A stretch of 64,000 bases of DNA from NCBI GenBank assembly GCA_020161355.1, contig JAIUOF010000005.1, positions 62,001-126,000 on the forward strand. Direction: 5' to 3'. The position numbers and the translations under genes are program-made. The stretch comes from Bacteroidota bacterium (GTDB lineage: Bacteria; Bacteroidota; Bacteroidia; Cytophagales; Spirosomataceae). Of the stretch, positions 7,742-16,039 are shown in pieces (the first letter of the stretch is position 1; each line of letters opens with the position of its first letter). The notes beneath the pieces are model-generated. The model was not told where the DNA came from. It did not search any database and was given only the letters and a program-made list of their open reading frames with translations.

Positions 7742-10054
7742 CTAACCAATTTCAATGACTTTTTCTAAAAATTTAATACCAAATAATTGCTCCTTTAAAC
7801 AATGGTATGCCAATTGTCCGAAAGCAATGTTTTCGTCATTTGGGCTTAATTGCTGGTGAAAATATAAATGGTGTTTTCCACTAAGATTTTCAATAATTTT
7901 ATCTACAAAGAAAGCGTTTTGCATTACGCCGCCGCTAAAAGCAATACTACTGCTCTGGTTTTCCAATGATATTCTTTCTATGCTCTTTACCAATGTATTA
8001 AAAAACTTTTCAGCTATTTCTGAGGCAGGTATTTTATTGTTTTTGTCTTCCAAAACTGTTTCAAAAATACCTTCAGATTTTAGCAATCCGTTTTTAAAAT
8101 CAAATTGGTAAAAATCTTTAGTTTTGTTAGGATTTTTTGCGGCGAGATTTTCCAAAAGCATGGCCGCTTCACCCTCGTAAGTGTTGATTGTTTTTAAACC
8201 GAGAATACAGGCCAGCCCGTCCATCATTCGGCCCATACTGCTGGTTTTGATTTCGGGAGAAGATTGGATAAGATTTTCATAAAATATCCATTCTTTTTCT
8301 TGAAAATAAGGCCTCAAAATTTCTTTATGCCGGGTATTTTTTAAAAGGCTCAGTGCACTCAGTCTTGGCTCTTTGCTCATTTTGTCACCTAAAAGCTGAG
8401 GAAAATACTCCCAATGAGCAACTCTTTCTATTTTTTTGTTTTGGAAAGTAAAAAATTCCCCTCCCCAAATATTACCATCTTCACCATAACCCACGCCATC
8501 CCAGATTACCCCAAGTGTTTTTTCTTTTGAATCCAATAGCTTGTTTTCGGCTAAAACCGCTAGGAAATGGGCTTTATGGTGCTGCACAGAAAGGTGTTCT
8601 GCATTTAATTTAATTTTTAATTCTTCTCCTTTTTGAGAGGTAAAATAACCTGGATGAAGATCTGAAATAATGGTAACTGGTATAAAATCCATTAATCTGC
8701 TGACATGGTTTAGTGTAGTTTCATAGCTTTGCTGGGCATCAAAACTTGACTGATCCCCCAAAAATTGACTTATAAAAAGGTTTTTACCCGTATTGATTCC
8801 AAAAGCTCCTTTCATATCTGCCCCCAAAGCCAGCGAAGGGGTTTGGGGCAACTTAAAGGTCAAGGGGTAAAAATTGGGTGCCAGTCCTCTGCTTCTTCTC
8901 AAAATTATTTTTTGTCCTGCCTCGGTAAATTGCACTACGCTATCGTCTTGAGGAGCCAGAATGTCCCTGTCAAATGTGACAATAAAATCTGCAAATTCAC
9001 CCAGGTATTTTAATGCGTCACCGTCAAGATATACAATAGGAGAGCCACTCAAATTAGCACTTGTTGCAACCAAAGGCTTTCCAAAATTATCTGAAATCAA
9101 CTGTAAAAGGGGGGTGTTGGGTAACATTACCCCAAGTTTGTCCAAACCAGGAGCAATTAGCTCAGACCTAAGCTCTGAATTTTGCTGTAGTTTTTTACAT
9201 AAAACAATCGGAGCAGCTTCAGATTTCAAACTTTCAGCCTCAATATCCCTGATTTTTACTTCATTTTTAATTGAATTTAAATCAGGGAAAAGCAATGCAA
9301 ATGGTTTTCCGGGCCGGTTTTTTCTTATTCTTAATTCCGAAATTGTTACCTGATTGGTGGCGTCGCACAATAGTAAATAACCTCCGGTACCTTTTAGAGC
9401 GATGATTTTTCCTTTTCTAAGCTGAGAAACAGTTTCTGAAATAATTTCATCTTGCTGTAGTTTGATTTCCTTACCTGATTTTTCAAAAAAATGCAATTTA
9501 ATGGCACATGCCGGACATGAATTGGTCTGACTATAATGTCTGGGATTTTCGGAGTCATTGTACTCTTTTTGGCATTCCGGACATTGCTTGAGTGTCCCCA
9601 TTGTTGTGTGCTGTCTGTCGTAAGGCGATTTGGTTTGAATAGAATACCTTGGGCCACAATTTAAGCATGTGATGAAAGGATAACCAAACCTTCTGTTATT
9701 TAAGGAATTAAGTTCTTTTCGGCATTCTTCACAGATTGAGATGTCGGGGGTAAGCATTAAATTGGGCTTCGTGTTGCTGGTACTCTCAATTATGCGGAAT
9801 CCGGCTGAAGTTTGGCCATAAAACTGAGTAGTTTTACTGGAAATGATGATGGCATTTTTTGGAGGAGTATTCAATATCTCCTTAAAAAATACTTCCAGCG
9901 TAGTATTGTTTTTATTCTCAGCGAGTATTAGTACACCGTCGGTGCCATTGCTTACCCACCCATTTATTTGGTATTTTAATGCCAGCTTGTGTACAAAAGG
10001 CCTGAATCCAACGCCTTGTACGAGCCCCTGAATATGTAGTTGAAAGGCCGGCAT
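7742..10054 (-). CDS. hypF: Carbamoyltransferase HypF
   Basis: A 770-residue multidomain enzyme that makes the CN-ligand precursor from carbamoyl phosphate and ATP and passes carbamoyl to HypE. Domains in order: N-terminal acylphosphatase (GLVQGVGFRPF, residues about 9-19); two zinc-finger pairs with CxxC motifs (about 109-185); a YrdC/Sua5-like domain (KGTGGYLLLCDA onward); and a C-terminal Kae1-like domain with the HHKAH metal motif and the VIWDGVGYG and FSGGVMQN blocks. All are intact and of normal length. It lies 9 bases after hypB and 20 before hypC. Confidence 0.97.
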   Translation of the reverse strand: MPAFQLHIQGLVQGVGFRPFVHKLALKYQINGWVSNGTDGVLILAENKNNTTLEVFFKEILNTPPKNAIIISSKTTQFYGQTSAGFRIIESTSNTKPNLMLTPDISICEECRKELNSLNNRRFGYPFITCLNCGPRYSIQTKSPYDRQHTTMGTLKQCPECQKEYNDSENPRHYSQTNSCPACAIKLHFFEKSGKEIKLQQDEIISETVSQLRKGKIIALKGTGGYLLLCDATNQVTISELRIRKNRPGKPFALLFPDLNSIKNEVKIRDIEAESLKSEAAPIVLCKKLQQNSELRSELIAPGLDKLGVMLPNTPLLQLISDNFGKPLVATSANLSGSPIVYLDGDALKYLGEFADFIVTFDRDILAPQDDSVVQFTEAGQKIILRRSRGLAPNFYPLTFKLPQTPSLALGADMKGAFGINTGKNLFISQFLGDQSSFDAQQSYETTLNHVSRLMDFIPVTIISDLHPGYFTSQKGEELKIKLNAEHLSVQHHKAHFLAVLAENKLLDSKEKTLGVIWDGVGYGEDGNIWGGEFFTFQNKKIERVAHWEYFPQLLGDKMSKEPRLSALSLLKNTRHKEILRPYFQEKEWIFYENLIQSSPEIKTSSMGRMMDGLACILGLKTINTYEGEAAMLLENLAAKNPNKTKDFYQFDFKNGLLKSEGIFETVLEDKNNKIPASEIAEKFFNTLVKSIERISLENQSSSIAFSGGVMQNAFFVDKIIENLSGKHHLYFHQQLSPNDENIAFGQLAYHCLKEQLFGIKFLEKVIEIG

Positions 10055-10063
10055 TTTGCAGTC

Positions 10064-10798
10064 TTAAGCTTCGGTCAAAACTCTTTCTTTCAGCCAGCTA
10101 TACCATTCTGTCAATCCTTCTCCACTGGTACAACTCACCTCGAAAAATTTCAGATTTGGGTTTACTTTTAAAGCATATTCTTTGCATTTTTCAATGTCAA
10201 AAGGTACATAGGGTAAAAGGTCAATTTTGTTGATGACACAAATACCCGAAGTATGAAACATATCCGGGTATTTTATGGGTTTATCTTCACCTTCGGTTAC
10301 ACTTATTACTACTACCCGTTCATTCTCACCTAAGTCAAACATAGCCGGGCACACCAGATTGCCAACATTTTCAATAAAAAGGATTGAGTCTGCAGGTGGT
10401 TTCATGCCCTGAAGTGCATGCAACACCATATGGGCATCAAGATGACAGCCTTTTCCGGTGTTGATTTGAGTCACCTTGGTGCCGGTGGCATGAATTCTGT
10501 CTGCATCGTTTGTGGTTTGTTGATCGCCTTCAATTACTGCAAATTTTAGTTCGTTTTTAAGGTCTGTAAGTGTTTTTTCGAGTAGAGAGGTCTTGCCTGA
10601 GCCTGGCGAGCTTACCATATTGATCGAAAATATATTCCTTCCCTCAAAATATCCACGATTTCTTTGAGCCAGCAAGTTATTCTCAAGCAAAATATCCTGC
10701 TCCAGATCAATCACTTTTTTTTCTCCGGCATGACTATGACCATGAGAATGGTCATGATCGTGTTGATGGTCTGTTCCACATCCGCAAGTGACACACAT
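10064..10798 (-). CDS. hypB: Hydrogenase nickel incorporation GTPase HypB
   Basis: A 244-residue SIMIBI-class GTPase that inserts nickel into the hydrogenase large subunit together with HypA. The N-terminus carries the high-affinity nickel motif C-x2-C-G-C and a His/Asp-rich stretch (residues about 10-27, DHQHDHDHSHGHSH). The P-loop SSPGSGKTS lies near 63-71 and the NKIDLLPY guanine-specificity motif near 190. The gene is separated from hypA by 135 bases with a hairpin. The two metal sites fit nickel storage plus delivery. Confidence 0.97.
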   Translation of the reverse strand: MCVTCGCGTDHQHDHDHSHGHSHAGEKKVIDLEQDILLENNLLAQRNRGYFEGRNIFSINMVSSPGSGKTSLLEKTLTDLKNELKFAVIEGDQQTTNDADRIHATGTKVTQINTGKGCHLDAHMVLHALQGMKPPADSILFIENVGNLVCPAMFDLGENERVVVISVTEGEDKPIKYPDMFHTSGICVINKIDLLPYVPFDIEKCKEYALKVNPNLKFFEVSCTSGEGLTEWYSWLKERVLTEA

Positions 10799-10854
10799 AT
10801 TACTATTTCTATTTTACTGATTTTGGATAAAACCAAAAGGAAGGAATTTCGGAC

Positions 10855-10886
10855 AGTTTTGTGTATAATCTTTCACGACTGTCTTT
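10855..10886. other. Hairpin in the hypA-hypB spacer
   Basis: GACAGT...GTG pairs with CAC...ACTGTC around a 10-base loop with a small internal loop. It sits in the 135-base gap of the otherwise tight hyp operon. The T-run is on the + strand, so it is not a leftward terminator. It may mark an RNA-processing site or a separate hypB leader. Confidence 0.3.
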
Positions 10887-10933
10887 TTCAATTTATCTTA
10901 ATTCCAATCTTTTAGCGTACAAAAAAATTACAT

Positions 10934-11275
10934 TTATTTCACTACTAACGATTTTACTCTCATTTCTTTACCTTGTAAAATACTTACAAAATGACTGTTG
11001 CAGTAAGGACAAGGGTCAAAAAACTGATGAATCGTAAATTCTGCATCGCAATCGATGCATTTGGCTTTTCCTTCAGGCCTGATTATTTCCCTCCGGGCAT
11101 TCTTTAATACAGAATCTCTAATACCTTGAGTCCATGCAAAATCAAATGATGACATTTCTACTCCGCTTAATTCACCAATCACCAACTCAATTTCTTCAAC
11201 CTCAAGAGCATTGGCTTGCTGGGTTTGTTTCGTAGCTATATCCACGATACTCATCACAATGGAGAGCTCATGCAT
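10934..11275 (-). CDS. hypA: Hydrogenase nickel metallochaperone HypA
   Basis: A 113-residue HypA. The N-terminal MHELSI motif supplies the nickel ligands (Met1-His2), and a zinc ribbon with two CxxC pairs (CIDC and CPYC, about residues 73-95) is present. HypA works with HypB to load nickel into the large subunit after the iron group is in place. One base separates its start from the stop of the small HupE-like gene upstream, so the two are almost certainly co-translated. Confidence 0.96.
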   Translation of the reverse strand: MHELSIVMSIVDIATKQTQQANALEVEEIELVIGELSGVEMSSFDFAWTQGIRDSVLKNARREIIRPEGKAKCIDCDAEFTIHQFFDPCPYCNSHFVSILQGKEMRVKSLVVK

Positions 11276-11276
11276 T

Positions 11277-11483
11277 TTATGACTTTTGAGTTTCTTTTTT
11301 ACTTACTAATTTATAAATGCCGAATCCCAAAATAGCCAGTCCTAAAAGAGCACCTAAAGCATGATCAGGCTCAGTGAGGTAATGCGTAATGGTAAAACCT
11401 GATCCACCGTGATCACCATGACCCGGATGTGCCAATGCAATTGTAGGTAAAGCCAAAGAAAATACTGAAATAATCTTTTTCAT
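11277..11483 (-). CDS. Miniature HupE/UreJ-like His-rich membrane peptide
   Basis: A 68-residue peptide. Its signal peptide ends ALA, and the predicted mature N-terminus begins HPGHGDHGG. An EPDH motif leads into one transmembrane helix (GALLGLAILGFGIYKLV) and a basic tail. HupE/UreJ nickel permeases also begin their mature part with HPGH and have an HP-x-x-G-x-DH motif in helix 1; this looks like that opening segment alone, without the other five helices. It is the first gene of the hyp operon, one base before hypA. I infer a periplasm-facing nickel-binding role. A -7-like TATTTTTG lies at 11523-11516 on this strand, with a TTTG 15 bases further upstream (11542-11539). Real gene: fairly sure; function: inferred. 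Confidence 0.75.
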   Translation of the reverse strand: MKKIISVFSLALPTIALAHPGHGDHGGSGFTITHYLTEPDHALGALLGLAILGFGIYKLVSKKETQKS

Positions 11484-11544
11484 ACAAATTTTATTAAAGA
11501 TAATACTAGATTTTACAAAAATAAAAATATGATTTTTTCAAAAA

Positions 11545-11560
11545 GATGATATTAGTCATC
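11545..11560. promoter_or_regulatory. Candidate Crp/Fnr-family operator between hyp and structural operons
   Basis: GATGA-TATTAG-TCATC is a perfect 5-base inverted repeat with 6-base spacing, containing the TGA-N6-TCA core used by Crp/Fnr-family regulators. It lies in the 176-base divergent spacer, 62 bases before the mini-HupE start and 100 bases before the small-subunit start. One site could control both operons. The motif is seen; its use is inferred. Confidence 0.45.
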
Positions 11561-11659
11561 AAAAATAATAATATAAATCATGTAATAAAGTTTTGCATTA
11601 TTTTAATTTTATGCCTTGTGACCTATTAACAAAAGATATTTATTTTACCTAAGAAAAAC

Positions 11660-12781
11660 ATGTTTGACGAGCAAGAACCAAAAAGCCCTACTTACTATGA
11701 CGAGGTCATAAGAAAGGGGTATTCCCGCAGAGATTTTCTTTCGTTTTGCACCATGATGGCGGCTTATATGGGCCTCAATCAATCGGGTATCGCTCAGGTT
11801 ACAAAAGCTATGAGCGAAAAACCAAGACTTCCGGTTATTTGGTTGCATTTTCAGGAATGTACCTGTTGCAGCGAAAGTTTTATCCGATCATCTCACCCAA
11901 TAGTGGCTGATGTCCTTTTAGATAAAATTTCTTTAGATTATTCTGAAACCCTCATGGCTGCCAGCGGATTTCAGGCAGAGCAGGCTATGCTCAATACTAT
12001 GGAAAAATATAAGGGAGAATATATCCTGTGTGTGGAGGGTAGTGTACCTACAGCTGCTGATGGTGTATATTGTATGATAGGCGGGAAAACTTCTATGCAA
12101 ATATTGGAAGAAGCTGCCGAAAACGCCAAGGCTATTATTGCCTGGGGTAGTTGTGCCAGTAATGGCTGTGTGCAAGCTGCCAAACCAAACCCAACTTCGG
12201 CTACACCGATTCATAAGCTGGTAAAAGGAAAACCGATTATTAAAGTTCCTGGATGCCCTCCGATCGGAGAAGTAATGGCCGGGGTTATCGTACATGTGGT
12301 TACATTTGGTACTATTCCGGAATTGGATAGTTCGGGTCGTCCGAAGGCATTTTACGGAAAACGTGTTCATGATAGTTGTTACAGACGAGCCTATTATGAT
12401 GCCGGCCTGTTTGTAGAATCATTTGATGACGAAAATGCTAAAAAAGGATATTGCTTATATAAGGTAGGTTGTAAAGGGCCTGTTACTTATAATGCCTGCG
12501 GTACCATGAAGTGGAACAATGGTACCAGCTTCCCGATTCAGAGTGGGCATGGTTGCATAGGCTGTAGTGAGGCCAACTACTGGGATAGCGGCAGAATTTA
12601 TGAAAGAGCTTCCATCTTCCCTGGATTTGGCATTGAGGCAAATGCTGACACCATTGGAAAAGTAGCTTTGGGTGTAACTGTGGCTGGTGCTGCAGCTCAT
12701 GCTGTGATGACCAACATCCGGAAAAACACTATAATTAATGCAATAGAGGAGGAAGGAAAAGCTTCAGAAAAAGAGCTTTGA
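11660..12781 (+). CDS. hyaA: [NiFe]-hydrogenase small subunit, oxygen-tolerant group 1d type
   Basis: A 373-residue small subunit of a membrane-bound uptake hydrogenase. A Tat signal is present (YSRRDFLSF, residues 21-29). The proximal-cluster region reads ECTCCSESF with Cys67, Cys69 and Cys70, and WGSCASNGC with Cys165 and Cys170, plus Cys199. Cys69 and Cys170 are the two extra cysteines that make the [4Fe-3S] cluster of O2-tolerant enzymes such as E. coli Hyd-1. Distal-cluster ligands are His237, Cys240, Cys265 and Cys271. Medial ligands are Cys280, Cys299 and Cys302. A hydrophobic C-terminal helix (about 330-350) anchors it to the cytochrome. It transfers electrons from H2 at the periplasmic face and is first in the structural operon. 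Confidence 0.97.
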   Translation: MFDEQEPKSPTYYDEVIRKGYSRRDFLSFCTMMAAYMGLNQSGIAQVTKAMSEKPRLPVIWLHFQECTCCSESFIRSSHPIVADVLLDKISLDYSETLMAASGFQAEQAMLNTMEKYKGEYILCVEGSVPTAADGVYCMIGGKTSMQILEEAAENAKAIIAWGSCASNGCVQAAKPNPTSATPIHKLVKGKPIIKVPGCPPIGEVMAGVIVHVVTFGTIPELDSSGRPKAFYGKRVHDSCYRRAYYDAGLFVESFDDENAKKGYCLYKVGCKGPVTYNACGTMKWNNGTSFPIQSGHGCIGCSEANYWDSGRIYERASIFPGFGIEANADTIGKVALGVTVAGAAAHAVMTNIRKNTIINAIEEEGKASEKEL

Positions 12782-12819
12782 TAAATTAATTTTAGACAAT
12801 ATTTAAAATAAGATATTAT

Positions 12820-14544
12820 ATGAGTCAGCGAATAGTAGTGGATCCAATAACCCGTATTGAGGGCCACCTTCGTGTTGAAGCCGATATTGAAAACGGAAAA
12901 ATAAAAGATGCGTACAGTAGTGGTACTATGGTGCGGCTATTGGAAGAAATTCTGAAAGGACGCGACCCTCGCGATGCCTGGGCCTTTGTGGGCAGGGTAT
13001 GTGGAGTATGTACTAGTACTCACTCCCTGGTAAGCGTAAGAGCGGTAGAGGATGCACTGGGTATAGTCGTACCACCCAATGCCGAGTTGGTAAGAAACCT
13101 GATGTTTGCTACGCTTTATATGCATGACCATGTGGTTCATTTTTATCACTTGCATGCAATGGACTGGGTAGATGTGGTAAATGCTCTTAAAGCTGATCCC
13201 AAGAAAACTTCAGAATTGGCCCAAAGTATATCACCCTGGCCAAAAAGTTCGCCGGGATATTTTTCTGATTTGCAAAAAAGAATCAAAAAGTTTGTTGACA
13301 GCGGTCAGTTAGGTATTTTTGCCAACGGCTACTGGGGTCACCCCGCCTATAAACTGCCTGCTGAAGTTAACCTAATTGGACTTGCTCATTATCTGGAGGC
13401 ATTGGAATGGCAAAAAGAAATCGTTAAAATCCAGGCAATTTTTGGAGGGAAAAATCCACATCCTAACTACCTGGTTGGTGGTATGGCTTGTGCCGTGGGT
13501 TTAGACGAAATGAGCGGTATCAATGCCGAAAGGTTGGCTTATGTTAAACAATTGCTTGATGACGGAAAACGTTTCATTGAGCAAGTGTATATTCCTGACC
13601 TTATGGCAGTTGCCAGTTTCTATAAAGACTGGGGTTCAATAGGTGGCGGACTAGGTAACTATCTGGTTTATGGCGACTTACCAACAAATGGATTTGGTGA
13701 CCCTAAAGGATTTAAATTCCCGGCTGGTGCAATCCTTAACAAGGATATTAGTAAGATTCATGAAGTCGATTTAAGGAAAGATGAAGAGGTACAGGAATTT
13801 GTCACCAATTCATGGTATAGTTATGAAGGTGGCAAAGATGTAGGCTTGCATCCTTGGAAAGGAGAAAGTAAAATAAATTATACCGGCCCCAAACCTCCAT
13901 TTAAGAATCTTAATACCGAAGAACCTTACAGCTATTTGAAAACCCCAAGATGGAAAGGTCATGCCATGGAAGTAGGTCCACTATCAAGGATGTTGGTAGG
14001 CTATGCTTCAGGCAGACCTGAGTTTAAAGAAGTAGTAGATAAAGCCTTGAAAGACCTTGGAGTGCCTGTTACAGCTCTGTTTAGTACGCTTGGTCGCACA
14101 GCCGCTCGTGGACTTGAAAGTGTGCTGGTAGCCGAATGGGCTCTGGAATTCTATAATCAGTTAATTGCCAATATTAAAAATGGGGATACCCGCATGGCTG
14201 AGCAGTCAAAATTTGATCCATCAACCTGGGAGAAAAAATCAATCGGGGTCGGTTATGGTGAAGCTCCGAGAGGTGCTCTGGCTCATTGGATTAACATCGA
14301 AGATCAGAAAATTGCCAATTATCAGTTGGTTGTACCTACTACCTGGAATGCTTCTCCAAGAGATGCCAAAGGTCAAAGAAGTGCTTATGAAGCCGCCCTT
14401 TTGGATACTCCGGTTGCAGATCCCAATCAGCCTGTAGAATTGTTGAGGACCATTCATAGCTTTGACCCTTGCATGGCATGTAGCGTACACTTGTATGATG
14501 AGGAAGGCAAGCATCTGAGCAGAATAAATGTAGTGGGTGAATAA
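12820..14544 (+). CDS. hyaB: [NiFe]-hydrogenase large subunit precursor
   Basis: A 574-residue catalytic subunit that binds the NiFe(CN)2CO site. The four cysteine ligands are in place: RVCGVCTSTHSL (Cys61, Cys64) and DPCMACSVH (Cys551, Cys554). The precursor should be cut after His557 by the HyaD-type protease, releasing a 17-residue tail. It has no signal peptide; it is exported with the small subunit through Tat. It lies 38 bases after the small subunit. Length and motifs fit group 1 uptake hydrogenases. Confidence 0.97.
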   Translation: MSQRIVVDPITRIEGHLRVEADIENGKIKDAYSSGTMVRLLEEILKGRDPRDAWAFVGRVCGVCTSTHSLVSVRAVEDALGIVVPPNAELVRNLMFATLYMHDHVVHFYHLHAMDWVDVVNALKADPKKTSELAQSISPWPKSSPGYFSDLQKRIKKFVDSGQLGIFANGYWGHPAYKLPAEVNLIGLAHYLEALEWQKEIVKIQAIFGGKNPHPNYLVGGMACAVGLDEMSGINAERLAYVKQLLDDGKRFIEQVYIPDLMAVASFYKDWGSIGGGLGNYLVYGDLPTNGFGDPKGFKFPAGAILNKDISKIHEVDLRKDEEVQEFVTNSWYSYEGGKDVGLHPWKGESKINYTGPKPPFKNLNTEEPYSYLKTPRWKGHAMEVGPLSRMLVGYASGRPEFKEVVDKALKDLGVPVTALFSTLGRTAARGLESVLVAEWALEFYNQLIANIKNGDTRMAEQSKFDPSTWEKKSIGVGYGEAPRGALAHWINIEDQKIANYQLVVPTTWNASPRDAKGQRSAYEAALLDTPVADPNQPVELLRTIHSFDPCMACSVHLYDEEGKHLSRINVVGE

Positions 14545-14589
14545 TGCCGGTGTTAAATCCTGTTTTTATAAATTTAATATTGTAAAAAA

Positions 14590-15378
14590 ATGACAGATAA
14601 ATCTATAAAAATACACCAAATGCGTAGGGTGTATGTATGGGAATTGCCGGTTAGAATATACCACTGGCTCAATGCCGGATGTATTTTGGTGTTGATTGCC
14701 ACCGGTTTTTTTATTGGTGATCCTCTGGCTATCATGAGCTCAAAAGAAGCCACTTATCAATTCCTGATGGGTTGGGTGAGATTTTTACATTTTGCAGCTG
14801 CTTATATTTTCTTATTTAACTTTTTATTTAGGTTGTACTGGGGTTTTGTGGGTAACAAATATTCCCAATGGCACCAGTTTATTCCAAGAGACAAAAAGTT
14901 TTTTGAGGAAATCTGGCAAATTTTGAAAATAGATATTTTGCAATTAAGAGGCAAAGAACATGTAGGAATTGGTCACAATGCACTAGCAGGCTTTATTTAT
15001 TTTTTGACTTTTATTGCCTTTTTAATTCAGATTATCACAGGTTTCGGACTGTACGCCAACACCAGCCAATGGTGGCTTCCTCAAATGTTTTCGTGGGTGA
15101 AACCACTGTTTGGAGGTGATATTGAGCTACGCTCAGTTCATCATTGGGCTATGTGGTTCTTTATTCTGTTTTCTGTTGTGCATGTGTATCTCGTATTTTA
15201 TCACGACTATGTAGAGGGTCGTGGTGAAATCTCGTCAATGGGTGGCGGCTGGAAGTTCATAGAAGAAGATGTTTTTCAAGAGCACAAAGAAGAACGGCAA
15301 AAAGTAAAATCTTTATTTTTAAGTAAAGTTGTTAAAGGTCTTAAAGCAATAAGTCGACCAAGTCAGAATCAGAAATAA
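14590..15378 (+). CDS. hyaC: Hydrogenase b-type cytochrome subunit
   Basis: A 262-residue membrane protein with four predicted transmembrane helices. Haem-binding histidines are visible in RIYHWLNAG (helix 1), RFLHFAAAY (helix 2) and VHHWAMWFF...VVHVYLVFYHDY (helix 4). It anchors the hydrogenase heterodimer to the periplasmic face and passes electrons to the quinone pool. The C-terminus is basic and cytoplasmic. It lies 45 bases after the large subunit, and a 116-base spacer with a strong hairpin follows. Confidence 0.95.
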   Translation: MTDKSIKIHQMRRVYVWELPVRIYHWLNAGCILVLIATGFFIGDPLAIMSSKEATYQFLMGWVRFLHFAAAYIFLFNFLFRLYWGFVGNKYSQWHQFIPRDKKFFEEIWQILKIDILQLRGKEHVGIGHNALAGFIYFLTFIAFLIQIITGFGLYANTSQWWLPQMFSWVKPLFGGDIELRSVHHWAMWFFILFSVVHVYLVFYHDYVEGRGEISSMGGGWKFIEEDVFQEHKEERQKVKSLFLSKVVKGLKAISRPSQNQK

Positions 15379-15395
15379 TTAATTAAAAAAGCAAG

Positions 15396-15486
15396 AAGCT
15401 ATATTTTTCAAAATTTCGGATCCCATTTGAAGGTTTGAAATAAACAATTAAATATGGATCACAAATTTTAGTATAGCTTTTTTTTT
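15396..15486 (+). terminator. Long imperfect hairpin plus T-run between hyaC and the protease gene
   Basis: Left arm 15396-15423 begins AAGCTATA and ends GGATCC. Right arm 15456-15479 begins GGATC and ends TATAGCTT. The arms pair over about 22 positions with two small mismatched patches around a 32-base loop. Nine T follow at 15478-15486. It looks like an intrinsic terminator or attenuator placed only 8 bases before the protease start codon. It could instead be a small palindromic (MITE-like) insertion. Confidence 0.6.
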
Positions 15487-15494
15487 GAAATTTT

Positions 15495-15971
15495 ATGGTA
15501 AAACCGGTATTGATTTTAGGAATAGGGAATTACCTCATGGGTGATGAGGGAGTGGGTGTACATATTGCAAGAGTACTGGAAAGTGAGGTGGTTTCAGAGG
15601 ATATCGATGTAATAGACGGTGGCACCGGAGGCTTTCACCTTTTAGAGTTATTCGAGCAATATCCTCATATCATTTTGGTAGATGCTACGCTTGATACCAA
15701 CCCGACTGGGACAATCAGATTGATCAGACCCAAATTTGCATCTGATTTTCCTCATGCAATGAGTACCCATGATATAGGGCTCAAAGATCTGGTAAGTGCT
15801 TTGCAGTTATTGGACAAAATGCCCGATGTACACTTGTTTGTAGTGAGCATTGAGACTATTCAGCAACAAGGTATTGAGCTTACTCCGGAGATAGAAGCAG
15901 TTTTTCCGGAAGTAAAATCAAGAGTTTTGGATTTGGCCAATGAATTATTGAAAGCGTATGAGGTAGTTTAG
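15495..15971 (+). CDS. hyaD: Hydrogenase maturation protease
   Basis: A 158-residue endopeptidase of the HyaD/HybD (peptidase M52) family. It removes the C-terminal extension of the large subunit after nickel insertion. Signatures: GIGNYLMGDEGVG (the Glu is a nickel ligand), DGGTGG (Asp in the conserved site), and the third block STHDIGLKDL with the metal-ligand His. It lies 523 bases after the large-subunit gene, beyond the cytochrome gene and a possible attenuator. Length is normal. Confidence 0.95.
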   Translation: MVKPVLILGIGNYLMGDEGVGVHIARVLESEVVSEDIDVIDGGTGGFHLLELFEQYPHIILVDATLDTNPTGTIRLIRPKFASDFPHAMSTHDIGLKDLVSALQLLDKMPDVHLFVVSIETIQQQGIELTPEIEAVFPEVKSRVLDLANELLKAYEVV

Positions 15972-15995
15972 ACTATTTTGAAATAATAATTTATT

Positions 15996-16034
15996 AAAAA
16001 AGCCCTTTGTTGAAAATTCTTCAGAGGGCTTTTT
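15996..16034. terminator. Bidirectional terminator after hyaD
   Basis: AAAAAGCCCTTTG pairs with CAGAGGGCTTTTT with one mismatch and a short loop, with A and T runs outside. It lies between the convergent hydrogenase protease gene and the lipoprotein gene ending at 16040. Confidence 0.85.
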
Positions 16035-16039
16035 AATTT

